DNA from: Jannaschia rubra
GTDB taxonomy: Bacteria; Pseudomonadota; Alphaproteobacteria; Rhodobacterales; Rhodobacteraceae
DNA length: 64,000 nt
Assembly: GCF_001403735.1 (NCBI RefSeq)
Contig: NZ_CXPG01000017.1
Location: 1 to 64,000 of the forward strand
Reading direction: 5' to 3'
Shown: piece by piece, positions 38,236 to 50,818 of the stretch
Layout of the letters: each line of letters begins with the position of its first letter
Numbering within the stretch: the first letter of the stretch is position 1
Notes under the pieces: model-generated
Seen by the model: the letters and a program-made list of their open reading frames with translations, nothing else
Database searches by the model: none
What the model was told of the DNA's origin: nothing
Position numbers and translations under genes: made by a program

Positions 38236-38643
38236 TCAGGCTTCGGCGGCGTCGCCGTCGGTGCGCTTGCTGCGATCTTCCATGAACTGGTCGAACTCGG
38301 CCTTGTCCTTGGCTTCGCGCAGGCGGTTCAGGAAGCTCTCGAACGCCTCCTGCTCATCCTCGAGCCGGCGAAGCATGTCGGCTTTGTAGCTGTCGAAGGC
38401 CATGTTTCCGGTGCTGCGGAACCGGCTGGGGGCCATGCGGCCGCGGTTGCAGGAAATGCCTTTGAACATGCGCTTGCTCCAGATGGTGTATGCCAGAACG
38501 GCGAGGCCGACAGGCCAGAAGAAGATGAAACCGAGAACGGCGGCGGCGATCCATGCGCCCTTTCCGCGAGCGTCGAGCCATCCTTCGATCCTGGTGAACC
38601 AGTTGCCGGAGGTCTGGCCGGCATAGGCGGGGGCGGGTGTCAT
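38236..38643 (-). CDS. DUF2852 membrane protein
   Basis: This 135-residue protein has one or two membrane segments ('GAWIAAAVLGFIFFWPVGLAVLAYTIW') followed by a charged C-terminal helix ('AFDSYKADMLRRLEDEQEAFESFLNRLREAKDKAEFDQFM', quoted in part) predicted to be coiled coil. It matches the DUF2852 family of alphaproteobacteria, whose function is unknown. A GAGGAG ribosome site precedes the ATG. Two perfect palindromes lie in its upstream region, so it is probably regulated. Confidence 0.88.
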   Translation of the reverse strand: MTPAPAYAGQTSGNWFTRIEGWLDARGKGAWIAAAVLGFIFFWPVGLAVLAYTIWSKRMFKGISCNRGRMAPSRFRSTGNMAFDSYKADMLRRLEDEQEAFESFLNRLREAKDKAEFDQFMEDRSKRTDGDAAEA

Positions 38644-38661
38644 GCGTCTCTCCTCGGGTTT

Positions 38662-38680
38662 ATGTGAATACCTTTCACAT
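38662..38680. promoter_or_regulatory. Perfect inverted repeat upstream of the DUF2852 gene
   Basis: ATGTGAA-TACCT-TTCACAT is a 7-bp perfect inverted repeat with a 5-bp spacer. It starts 19 bp upstream of the DUF2852 start codon on the minus strand. Size and position fit an operator for a dimeric regulator. The regulator is unknown. Confidence 0.5.
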
Positions 38681-38733
38681 GATTTGAGATGGGAAAGCCG
38701 GATCGGGCCTGCAAGAGGCCGGTCGAAAAAAGT

Positions 38734-38745
38734 TAAACCGGTTTA
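38734..38745. promoter_or_regulatory. 12-bp palindrome TAAACCGGTTTA
   Basis: A perfect even palindrome with a central CCGG, of the kind used by LacI-type regulators, lies in the gap between mnmA (stop 38767) and the DUF2852 gene, about 90 bp upstream of the latter. Its role is inferred only from symmetry. Confidence 0.4.
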
Positions 38746-38766
38746 CATGTCGCGGATGTCCGCCGG

Positions 38767-39903
38767 TCAGTAGCCGCGCCAGATCCAGCCGCCGCCGAAG
38801 ACGCGGGTGCCGTCCATGTCGTAGAATACGCAGGCTTGGCCGGGGCTGACTCCTTCCTCCGGCGTCAGAAGTTCCACTTCCGCCAGTCCGCCGGGCTTGG
38901 GACGCAGGATCGCGTCGCGCGGCGGGCGGGTGGACCGCACCTTGACCCCGATGTGCCATTCCCCCCGGCTGTCGAGAGGCGCATCGCCTAGCCAGTTGAT
39001 CTCCCGCAGGGGGACGAGACGGGTGGCGAGCATCTCCTTCGGTCCGACGACGACCTCGCGCTTTTGAGGGTCGAGACGAACGACATAGAGCGGATCGACC
39101 AGCCCGCCGATGCCGAGGCCCCGCCGCTGGCCCACGGTATAACGGATCACTCCGTCGTGGCGACCCAGCTCGCGTCCTTCGATGTCGACGATGGCGCCGG
39201 GCTCTCCGGCACTGGGCCGCAACTTTTCGATGACGGCTGCATAGTCGCCGTTGGGCACGAAGCAAATGTCCTGGCTGTCGGGCTTGTCGGCCACGGGCAG
39301 GCCGTATTTCGCGGCCAGCGCGCGGGTCGCCGCCTTGTCGGGCAAGTGGCCCAGTGGAAAGCGCAGGTAGTCCAGCTGTTCCTCGGTGGTCGAGAACAGG
39401 AAGTAGGATTGGTCGCGCACGGGATCGGCGGCCATGTGAAGTTCTGGGCGGTCGCCCATGCGTCGCTGGATGTAGTGCCCTGTTGCCATGCAGTCGGCGT
39501 CGAGGTCGCGGGCGGTGTTCAGAAGGTCGCGGAACTTGACCCGTTCATTGCAACGGATGCAGGGCACCGGCGTCGCTCCGGCCAGGTAGGCGTCGGCGAA
39601 TTCGTCGATCACCGCCTCGCGGAACGTGTTTTCGTAGTCGAGGACGTAGTGCGGAAACCCCATGGTCTCGGCGACGCGACGGGCGTCATGGATGTCGCGC
39701 CCGGCGCAGCAGGCGCCTTTCTTGGCCAGGGCGGCGCCGTGGTCGTAAAGCTGCAACGTCACGCCAACAACATCATAGCCTTCCTCGGCCAATTGCGCCG
39801 CGACGACCGAACTGTCGACGCCGCCCGACATGGCCACGACGACGCGCGTTTCGGAAGGCGCCTTGGCGAACCCGAGGCTGTTGAGCTTGACGTCGAGCGG
39901 CAT
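38767..39903 (-). CDS. mnmA: tRNA 2-thiouridine(34) synthase
   Basis: MnmA thiolates U34 of tRNA(Lys), tRNA(Glu) and tRNA(Gln) using ATP and relayed sulfur. The product (378 residues) shows the PP-loop '[14 protein letters not shown]' (about residues 23-36), '[10 protein letters not shown]', '[14 protein letters not shown]' and '[11 protein letters not shown]', which carry the two catalytic cysteines, 'MATGHYIQR' and '[12 protein letters not shown]'. An alternative in-frame ATG at 39927 would add eight residues; neither start has a strong ribosome site. I prefer 39903 by similarity to relatives (MPLD...LNSLGFAK). Confidence 0.96.
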   Translation of the reverse strand: MPLDVKLNSLGFAKAPSETRVVVAMSGGVDSSVVAAQLAEEGYDVVGVTLQLYDHGAALAKKGACCAGRDIHDARRVAETMGFPHYVLDYENTFREAVIDEFADAYLAGATPVPCIRCNERVKFRDLLNTARDLDADCMATGHYIQRRMGDRPELHMAADPVRDQSYFLFSTTEEQLDYLRFPLGHLPDKAATRALAAKYGLPVADKPDSQDICFVPNGDYAAVIEKLRPSAGEPGAIVDIEGRELGRHDGVIRYTVGQRRGLGIGGLVDPLYVVRLDPQKREVVVGPKEMLATRLVPLREINWLGDAPLDSRGEWHIGVKVRSTRPPRDAILRPKPGGLAEVELLTPEEGVSPGQACVFYDMDGTRVFGGGWIWRGY

Positions 39904-40033
39904 GGGACCGGTCCGGGGCAGGGGCATTAGGCGGCAGATATAGGAAAATCCGCTGTATTCACAAGGCGCGGCTTCACCCCGGCTTAAGGCTTGGCGACGC
40001 AGGAAGTCTCCAGTCCAGACGAAGGAGGCTGCA

Positions 40034-40312
40034 ATGTACCTGAGAAAGGGGCCCGGTCCGCATGTCGTGACCCTGCCCGACGGCTCGCAGATGTCACGTG
40101 CCGACCTTCCAGCGATCGGTACGACGCGGTGGGTGGCGCGACGAAAGGAAGCAGTCGTGCGCGGCATTCAGGCCGGTTTGATCACGCGGGAAGAAGCGAT
40201 CGCGCGATATGACCTGTCGGATGAGGAACTTGCCGGATGGGAAAGCGCGATGAGCGCGCATGGAACCAACGGCCTGAAGACCACGTTGACCCAGCAATTC
40301 CGGCAATCCTGA
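40034..40312 (+). CDS. sciP: SciP-type CtrA inhibitor (DUF1153)
   Basis: This 92-residue DUF1153 protein is of the SciP type, which in Caulobacter binds CtrA and blocks activation of CtrA-dependent promoters. Visible features are '[42 protein letters not shown]' (quoted in part) and a helix-turn-helix-like region '[22 protein letters not shown]'. It sits 93 bp upstream of ctrA on the same strand, the usual arrangement in Rhodobacterales. Confidence 0.92.
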   Translation: MYLRKGPGPHVVTLPDGSQMSRADLPAIGTTRWVARRKEAVVRGIQAGLITREEAIARYDLSDEELAGWESAMSAHGTNGLKTTLTQQFRQS

Positions 40313-40340
40313 ATTGCGGGGGGACAGATTGTCGAACATG

Positions 40341-40359
40341 GTAACGATAAGTTAACCAT
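40341..40359. promoter_or_regulatory. Candidate CtrA box upstream of ctrA
   Basis: GTAAC-GATAA-GTTAACCAT contains the CtrA half-site TTAACCAT (40352-40359) and a second, one-mismatch half-site at the expected spacing. It lies about 47-65 bp upstream of the ctrA start, suggesting autoregulation. Confidence 0.6.
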
Positions 40360-40405
40360 TCCCCTTGAAGGTCGGTGCAGTCACCAGGACCTCCCGGAGA
40401 GAAGC

Positions 40406-45521
<5,116 letters not shown>

Positions 45522-45533
45522 GATTGAAGTTCC

Positions 45534-45595
45534 CATTTGTTCCTGTTTGTTCTGATAAAGTTCTTGATTTTTTGTTAATGATGTGAGAACAAATG
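45534..45595. repeat. 9-bp inverted repeat flanking the SOS promoter region
   Basis: CATTTGTTC (45534-45542) and GAACAAATG (45587-45595) form a perfect 9-bp inverted repeat, 44 bp apart, enclosing the SOS box in an AT-rich island. Each arm contains a GTTC or GAAC half-site, so the repeat may add LexA contacts or form a stem in recG readthrough RNA. Confidence 0.5.
45549..45563. promoter_or_regulatory. LexA binding site (SOS box) upstream of a microprotein gene
   Basis: GTTC-TGATAAA-GTTC matches GTTC-N7-GTTC exactly. Two more GTTC half-sites precede it at 6-bp spacings (from 45529 on). It lies 57 bp upstream of the 41-residue open frame, a normal promoter distance. Confidence 0.82.
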
Positions 45596-45620
45596 AGCAA
45601 CAGGAAGAAAAGGTGAGCAG

Positions 45621-45746
45621 ATGACCCACAAGATCAAGACCACCCTGAACCGTGTGGAGGCGGAGCCCGTCATGGATGTGCTGGCCGGGGTCTGGCTGGT
45701 GACACTTCTGCTCAGTCTCCTGCACCTTCCGTCATTGGTCGTCTGA
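45621..45746 (+). CDS. SOS-controlled 41-residue single-pass membrane microprotein
   Basis: This short frame encodes 41 residues. The N-terminal half is soluble and positively charged ('MTHKIKTTLNRVEAEPV'), followed by one hydrophobic segment ('MDVLAGVWLVTLLLSLLHL', then 'PSLVV'). The ribosome site AAAAGGTGAG is well placed, codon use is normal, an exact LexA box lies upstream and a strong terminator downstream, so it looks like a real monocistronic gene. I do not recognise the family. By design it resembles Caulobacter SidA, an SOS-induced 29-residue membrane inhibitor of cell division, so division inhibition is a hypothesis only. Confidence 0.72.
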   Translation: MTHKIKTTLNRVEAEPVMDVLAGVWLVTLLLSLLHLPSLVV

Positions 45747-45912
45747 TCGACTACGACCCGTTACCGCCTGCATCCTCTTCGATCTCTCGTCTGTCCGGAT
45801 CTCCCCATGTCCGCAGACATAGCGTCGCCGCCTCGTCCCCGGGAGGTGATGCCCGGCCGGCGCGGTCCTGCCCGACCGCCGGCCATCGATCGAACGCCGG
45901 GATGCCACTTTG

Positions 45913-45949
45913 CCGCCGCCTCCGCCCCACGGAGTGCGGCGGTTTTTTT
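45913..45949 (+). terminator. Strong intrinsic terminator after the microprotein gene
   Basis: A GC-rich stem (CCGCCG-C-CTCCG / CGGAG-TG-CGGCGG) is followed by seven T. It ends the SOS microprotein transcript. Before it, GGCCGGCG/CGCCGGCC (about 45854-45884) forms another hairpin, so the roughly 165-nt 3' untranslated region is highly structured and could itself be a small RNA. Confidence 0.85.
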
Positions 45950-45968
45950 GCCTGGATCGGTGCTGTCG

Positions 45969-46877
45969 TCAGACGTTGTCCTCTGCCTCAGTCCCCCCTG
46001 CTGCGAGGGAAGCCGAACCGGCATCACGCCAAACGAAGGTGTCGCACCAGTCCACGACGTCATTGATGCGCCGCCGGGCATCGGCTAGTCCTACGGTCGT
46101 ATGGCGCGCGCCGGTTTCAGCTGCAGCGCAGATCATTTCGACTTCATCCTCGGTCCGGGCGAGAACCCCCAGGGTTTCCTCGATGGCCATGAATTTGCTT
46201 CTGCAACTTGCCATCGTCGTCTGAATCTCTGAAATCGAATCGCGGGTTTCGGCGGCCGTACGGACCGTGCCGGCGAACTCCGGAGCCAGGCGTTCGCTGT
46301 CTTCGCGCATGGTTCGTGTCCAGTCGCCGAGGGATCCGATGGAGGTCTGGATGCCCCCTGCCGCGGTCGCCGTCTTGCGCGACAGTTCCTTCACGGCTTC
46401 CGCGACGACGGCGAATCCGCGTCCCGCGTCGCCTGCCCGGGCCGCTTCGATCGAGGCGTTGACGGCCAGGATGTTCACTTGCCGGGCGATCCGCGTGATC
46501 TCTCCGTTCGACGCCACGATATCACGCAGGACGGCTTCCAGAACTTCCGTACGGGGCGCGATTCCCGTGCCCCAGTCCGAGAGGACCTGGTGATTGCGGA
46601 AATTCTCCGCGATGGAGTCGAGCCGCGTCGCCGCCTCCCTTTCGGTGCGCTGAGCGGACCGTGCAAGATCGTCGAATTCCGTCCGCAGGGCTGTCAGCGC
46701 GGTGGAGAACGCATCGGTGCTGCGGCGCAGTTTCTCGATCTCGGTGAGGGTGGCGTCGGACGTACCGGCCAAGCCATCCACGAAAGACGAGATGTCGCCC
46801 ATCAGGTGGTCGAGCGGCCGGGCGTCGGGGGACGGCGTGTCGAATGTCAGCGAGCGCGGCAGGGCGGAACCGGTCAT
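45969..46877 (-). CDS. Soluble methyl-accepting chemotaxis-like signalling protein
   Basis: This 302-residue protein has no transmembrane segment or recognised sensor domain. The core is the MCP signalling hairpin, with tip 'QVNILAVNASIEAARAGDAGRGFAVVAEAVKELSRKTATA' (quoted in part) at about residues 132-170, flanked by long helices. The C-terminus contains a Cys-His region ('MICAAAETGARHTTVG', 'VVDWCDTFVW') that might bind a ligand or metal. It is probably a cytoplasmic transducer that works through CheA/CheW clusters or a related system. A degenerate CtrA-like box lies about 47 bp upstream. Confidence 0.87.
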   Translation of the reverse strand: MTGSALPRSLTFDTPSPDARPLDHLMGDISSFVDGLAGTSDATLTEIEKLRRSTDAFSTALTALRTEFDDLARSAQRTEREAATRLDSIAENFRNHQVLSDWGTGIAPRTEVLEAVLRDIVASNGEITRIARQVNILAVNASIEAARAGDAGRGFAVVAEAVKELSRKTATAAGGIQTSIGSLGDWTRTMREDSERLAPEFAGTVRTAAETRDSISEIQTTMASCRSKFMAIEETLGVLARTEDEVEMICAAAETGARHTTVGLADARRRINDVVDWCDTFVWRDAGSASLAAGGTEAEDNV

Positions 46878-46923
46878 GCAACCTCCTTCAGGCGGCGGAT
46901 GAGAGGTTCCTAGTCGCCAATCC

Positions 46924-46938
46924 TTACCGGGCGGTTAA
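46924..46938. promoter_or_regulatory. Degenerate CtrA-like box upstream of the MCP gene
   Basis: On the minus strand TTAA-CCGCCCG-GTAA has the TTAA-N7-TTAA spacing with one mismatch. It overlaps the end of the IscU-like gene and lies 47-61 bp upstream of the MCP-like start. Chemotaxis genes are CtrA targets in relatives, but a chance match is possible. Confidence 0.35.
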
Positions 46939-47379
46939 GCGGTCGTCATTCACACATTCGAGCGCCTCGACCGTCGCGTCCAGCGCCAGCAGGATCGACG
47001 CGTGACGATTCGCGAAGTCACGGGCAGGCAGCAGAACTTCCAGACCATCGAACGGGGCGTCCGGCACGGGACCGCCTTCCTTGAGCATGGCGCGCAACTG
47101 GTCGCGTGCCTTGGAGACTTCGACCAACGTCCGACCGACCATGACGCGGCCGCTGACCGAAGCCGATGCCTGCCCCAAGGCACAGGCCTTCACGTTCTGA
47201 CTGTACCGATCGATGCGCCCGTCCCGCAGGTCGAGCGCGACCGTCACCGTCGAGCCGCAAAGCGGCGAACGCTTGCGGACCGTCGTCGCCGGATCCGCGA
47301 TCGGATCGGTGGCCGGCATGTCGGCCGCCAATTCGAGAATGCGCCCCGAATAGAGCTTGATGAGATCTGCGTCCGCCAT
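46924..47379 (-). CDS. Iron-sulfur cluster assembly scaffold protein (IscU/NifU-like)
   Basis: This 151-residue protein belongs to the IscU/SufU/NifU-N scaffold family, which builds iron-sulfur clusters before transfer to apoproteins. Two of the conserved cysteines lie in 'KRSPLCGSTVTVALDL' and 'NVKACALGQASASVSG', as in the alphaproteobacterial branch. The third metal ligand is less clear (Asp or Cys near 'CVNDD'). The start at 47379 (MADADLIKLY) is preferred over the upstream frame, which is not conserved. It is divergent from hisI by 67 bp. Confidence 0.87.
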   Translation of the reverse strand: MADADLIKLYSGRILELAADMPATDPIADPATTVRKRSPLCGSTVTVALDLRDGRIDRYSQNVKACALGQASASVSGRVMVGRTLVEVSKARDQLRAMLKEGGPVPDAPFDGLEVLLPARDFANRHASILLALDATVEALECVNDDRLTAR

Positions 47380-47446
47380 CCGTCTTTCCCCGGCTGCTGT
47401 CCCCCCGTAGGTAGCGCCGGAGTCCCCGGATGCAAAGGCACCGCCC

Positions 47447-47806
47447 ATGACCTTCGACCCCGCGACCCTGAAGTATGACGCCGCTGGGCTGATCCCCGCG
47501 ATCGCGCAGGATCATGCCACCGGCGAGGTGCTGATGATGGCCTGGATGAACGCCGATTCTGTCGTACGGACGTTGAACACGGGGCGCGTCACCTACTGGT
47601 CTCGCTCGCGCCAGGCCTTTTGGATCAAAGGCGAAACGTCCGGCCACATCCAGACCCTGGTGGAGGCGCGGATCGACTGTGACCGCGACTGCCTCCTACT
47701 ACTGGTGGAACAATCCGGCGCGGCCTGCCACACGAACCGCCGGACCTGCTTTTACACGGCCCTGCGCGACGGCAAGGAGGTCGAACTGATGGCGCCGGAG
47801 GGCTAG
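47447..47806 (+). CDS. hisI: Phosphoribosyl-AMP cyclohydrolase
   Basis: HisI opens the purine ring of PR-AMP, the third step of histidine synthesis. The 119-residue single-domain form (not fused to HisE) shows 'LIPAIAQDHATGEVLMMAWMN', 'GRVTYWSRSRQAFWIKGETSGH', the metal site 'DCDRDCLLLLVEQSGAACHT' and 'RTCFYTAL'. It overlaps the convergent GNAT gene by 4 bp at the 3' end. Confidence 0.96.
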   Translation: MTFDPATLKYDAAGLIPAIAQDHATGEVLMMAWMNADSVVRTLNTGRVTYWSRSRQAFWIKGETSGHIQTLVEARIDCDRDCLLLLVEQSGAACHTNRRTCFYTALRDGKEVELMAPEG

Positions 47807-48234
47807 AGCCGCTTGAAGAACCGCCAAAAGATCGGCGCGCGCCATTCGTATCCGAGCCCGACATAGGCATCGCGGGCGACTGAATTCCCTTCGTGGGCGC
47901 CGATGACGACATAGCTGCACCCTTTGCTGCGCGCATCGTCCTCCGCTCGCGTCAGAAGGGCGCGCGCGATGCCCTGTCGCCGAGCCGAAGGGGTCACGAA
48001 CACATGATGCAGGTCCACGCCTCGCAGACCGTCATGAACCCGCGCATGACGCATCATCAGGACATAACCGATCAGCGGATCGCCGGCCCCGAAGCCCCAT
48101 GTCCAGCCATCGGAAAGATCGCGCGTCAGGGTATCGGACGTTGCGGCGGACTGGTCTCCGTGATGCCCTGCAAGACCTTGCACCAGGGTCAGAAGGGCAA
48201 CGCTGTCGCGATCTGTCAGGGGGCGGATTTCCAT
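47803..48234 (-). CDS. GNAT family N-acetyltransferase
   Basis: This is a 143-residue acetyltransferase of the GNAT fold. It shows 'IRPLTDRDSVALLTL', 'DPLIGYVLMM', the strand-4 and acetyl-CoA loop 'LHHVFVTPSARRQGIARALLTRAEDDARS' (RxxGxA form, quoted in part) and 'GNSVARDAYVGLGYEWR'. The substrate is unknown. The gene is convergent with hisI and divergent from edd, and probably monocistronic. Confidence 0.9.
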   Translation of the reverse strand: MEIRPLTDRDSVALLTLVQGLAGHHGDQSAATSDTLTRDLSDGWTWGFGAGDPLIGYVLMMRHARVHDGLRGVDLHHVFVTPSARRQGIARALLTRAEDDARSKGCSYVVIGAHEGNSVARDAYVGLGYEWRAPIFWRFFKRL

Positions 48235-48285
48235 GGCGCGATCTGGTCATCGGATTTGCGGGTACGCAACCTCTCCTCTTGAACA

Positions 48286-48297
48286 GTTAGCGCTAAC
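48286..48297. promoter_or_regulatory. LacI-type operator palindrome upstream of edd
   Basis: GTTAGCGCTAAC is a perfect 12-bp palindrome with a central CG, the typical form of LacI/GalR-family operators. It lies 30-42 bp upstream of the edd start, overlapping a possible promoter region (TTGAAC at 48279-48284). It suggests sugar- or gluconate-responsive control of edd-eda by a regulator encoded elsewhere. Confidence 0.6.
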
Positions 48298-48327
48298 GAG
48301 GCATTTGTTCCCGTGAGGAGATCCGCC

Positions 48328-50133
48328 ATGCCGCTTGACACCCGTATCGAGGAAATCACCGACCGTATCCGCGAAAGGTCACGCGAGACCCGCGAGGCCT
48401 ACCTCGCACGGATGCGGGCGCAGGCGCAGCAGGGTCCGCGCCGGGCACATCTGGATTGCGGCAACCAGGCCCATGCCTATGCCGCGATGGGCGACGCCAA
48501 GGACGATCTCGCCGCCGACCGCGCACCGAACATCGGGATCGTCACTGCCTACAACGACATGCTGAGCGCGCATCAGCCGTTCAAGGATTTTCCCGACCGT
48601 ATCAAGATCGCGGCGCGGGCCGCCGGTGCGACGGCACAGGTCGCGGGCGGGGTGCCGGCCATGTGCGATGGTGTGACCCAAGGCCAGCAGGGTATGGAGC
48701 TGTCGTTGTTCTCGCGTGACGTGATCGCGCTCGCCGCCGGGGTGGCGCTCTCGCACAACACCTTCGATGCGGCACTCTATCTGGGGATCTGCGACAAGAT
48801 CGTGCCCGGCCTGGTGATCGCCGCGGCGACCTTCGGCTATCTGCCCGGCATCTTCGTGCCGGCGGGGCCGATGACCTCCGGCCTGCCGAACGAGGAAAAG
48901 GCTCGGGTGCGGCGAGAGTTCGCCGAAGGCAAGATCGGTCGCGACGAGCTTATGGCGGCCGAGATGGCCAGCTACCACGGTCCCGGCACCTGCACATTCT
49001 ACGGCACCGCCAATTCGAACCAGATGCTGATGGAGTTCATGGGCCTGCACTTGCCCGGTGCGTCCTTCGTCAATCCGAACACCCCGCTGCGCGACGCGCT
49101 GACCGACGCGGCGACCCTTCGCGCGACCGAGATCACGGGGCTGGGGAATGCCTATACGCCGGTCTGCGATGTCCTGGACGAGCGTGCTTATGTGAACGGG
49201 CTGGTCGGTCTGATGGCGACGGGGGGGTCCACGAACCTGGTCCTGCACCTGATCGCCATGGCCCGTGCGTCCGGCGTGCAACTGACCTGCGGCGATTTCG
49301 ATGCGGTGTCCGACGTGACGCCGCTGATGGCGCGCGTCTATCCGAACGGCCTCGCGGACGTGAACCACTTTCATGCCGCTGGGGGGCTTCCCTACATGAT
49401 CGGGCACCTTCTCGACGCGGGGCTTCTGCACGAGGACGTGCAGACCGTGGCGGGGCAGGGCCTGTCGGCCTATGCGACCGAACCGCGCCTGGCCGGCGAC
49501 CGCATCGAATGGGTGGCCGGGCCGCGCGAGTCGCAGAACGACCGCATCCTCAAGCCGCCGCATGAGCCGTTCGACGGGCATGGCGGCTTGAAACAGGTCC
49601 GGGGGAACCTGGGTCTCGGCGTGATGAAGATCAGCGCCGTCGCCGAGGACTTCCACACCATCGAGGCACCGGCCCGCGTGTTCCATTCGCAGGACGCCGT
49701 GAAGGAGGCGTTCCGGGCAGGTGAGCTTGACCGCGATTGCGTGGTCGTCGTCCGCTATCAGGGCCCCCGGGCCAACGGCATGCCCGAGCTTCACGCGCTG
49801 ACGCCCCTCTTGTCGGTGTTGCTGCAACGGGGTCATCGGGTTGCGCTCGTCACCGACGGGCGGATGTCGGGTGCATCGGGCAAGGTGCCGGCGGCCATCC
49901 ACGTCGCGCCCGAGGCGCTGGACGGCGGGCTGATCGCGCGCCTTCGGGACGGCGACGTCCTGCGCGTCGATGCGGCGAACGGCACGCTCGACGTGCTCAC
50001 CGATGGGGTGGCCGAGCGGGAATTGACCCACCCCGACCTGTCCGCCAACGAGACTGGGCTCGGGCGCGAGCTGTTCGCCCTGTTCCGCAACTCCGCCGGC
50101 CCAGCCGATCGTGGCGCCGGCGTGGTCATCTGA
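48328..50133 (+). CDS. edd: Phosphogluconate dehydratase
   Basis: Edd dehydrates 6-phosphogluconate to KDPG in the Entner-Doudoroff pathway. The 601-residue iron-sulfur enzyme of the IlvD/Edd family shows '[18 protein letters not shown]', cluster cysteines in '[17 protein letters not shown]' and '[11 protein letters not shown]', '[16 protein letters not shown]', '[16 protein letters not shown]' and '[18 protein letters not shown]'. ATG 48328 is chosen over GTG 48313 because GAGGAG lies at the right distance. It is followed by eda after 42 bp. Confidence 0.97.
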   Translation: MPLDTRIEEITDRIRERSRETREAYLARMRAQAQQGPRRAHLDCGNQAHAYAAMGDAKDDLAADRAPNIGIVTAYNDMLSAHQPFKDFPDRIKIAARAAGATAQVAGGVPAMCDGVTQGQQGMELSLFSRDVIALAAGVALSHNTFDAALYLGICDKIVPGLVIAAATFGYLPGIFVPAGPMTSGLPNEEKARVRREFAEGKIGRDELMAAEMASYHGPGTCTFYGTANSNQMLMEFMGLHLPGASFVNPNTPLRDALTDAATLRATEITGLGNAYTPVCDVLDERAYVNGLVGLMATGGSTNLVLHLIAMARASGVQLTCGDFDAVSDVTPLMARVYPNGLADVNHFHAAGGLPYMIGHLLDAGLLHEDVQTVAGQGLSAYATEPRLAGDRIEWVAGPRESQNDRILKPPHEPFDGHGGLKQVRGNLGLGVMKISAVAEDFHTIEAPARVFHSQDAVKEAFRAGELDRDCVVVVRYQGPRANGMPELHALTPLLSVLLQRGHRVALVTDGRMSGASGKVPAAIHVAPEALDGGLIARLRDGDVLRVDAANGTLDVLTDGVAERELTHPDLSANETGLGRELFALFRNSAGPADRGAGVVI

Positions 50134-50175
50134 TATCCGGGCAGCAGTCCCGAACATGCCAAGAAGGAACCGCTC

Positions 50176-50808
50176 ATGACACCGCAGGACCAGTCGAAAG
50201 CCGCGCACGACATCGCGGGGCGGGCACCCGTCATTCCGGTCCTCGTCCTCGACGACGAGGCGCAGGCCCGTCCGCTGGCCGAGGCATTGGTCGCGGGGGG
50301 GCTGCCGGCACTGGAGGTAACGCTGCGGACGCCGCAGGCGCTCGACTGCATTCGCGCGATGGCCGAGGTGCAGGGCGGCATCGTCGGGGCAGGGACGTTG
50401 CTCACGCCCGCCGACGTCAAGGCGGCCAAGGCAGCGGGCGCCCGGTTCGGCGTATCGCCCGGTGCAACGGATCGGCTGATCCAGGCCTGCATCGACGAAG
50501 ACCTGCCGCTCCTGCCCGGCGTCGCCACCGCGACCGAGGCGATGGTCCTGCTGGAACGCGGCTACGACCTGCTCAAGTTCTTCCCGGCCGAGGCGTCGGG
50601 CGGCGCGCCCGCGCTGCGGGCCATCGGCGCGCCGATCCCACAGGTGTCGTTCTGCCCGACCGGGGGCGTCAGCTTGAAGAACAAGGACGATTACCTGTCG
50701 CTTCCGAACGTCGTCTGCGTCGGCGGCAGCTGGGTCGCCCCGGCCGACAGGATGGCGGCCGGGGACTGGGCGGGGATCGAGGCGTTGGCGCGCGAGGCGC
50801 GGGGCTAA
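50176..50808 (+). CDS. eda: KDPG/KHG aldolase
   Basis: Eda cleaves KDPG to pyruvate and glyceraldehyde 3-phosphate, completing the Entner-Doudoroff route with Edd. The 210-residue class I aldolase shows 'PVIPVLVLDD', catalytic Glu47 ('ALEVTLRTP'), 'GAGTLLTPADVKAAKAAGA', Schiff-base Lys134 ('GYDLLKFFPAE') and 'FCPTGGVSLKN'. It forms a two-gene operon with edd. Confidence 0.96.
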   Translation: MTPQDQSKAAHDIAGRAPVIPVLVLDDEAQARPLAEALVAGGLPALEVTLRTPQALDCIRAMAEVQGGIVGAGTLLTPADVKAAKAAGARFGVSPGATDRLIQACIDEDLPLLPGVATATEAMVLLERGYDLLKFFPAEASGGAPALRAIGAPIPQVSFCPTGGVSLKNKDDYLSLPNVVCVGGSWVAPADRMAAGDWAGIEALAREARG

Positions 50809-50818
50809 GCCCCACGCC

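Noticed and set aside
45807-46088. Plus-strand frame of 93 codons over the terminator
   Set aside because: It runs through a strong intrinsic terminator and antisense to the end of the MCP-like gene, and has no ribosome site.
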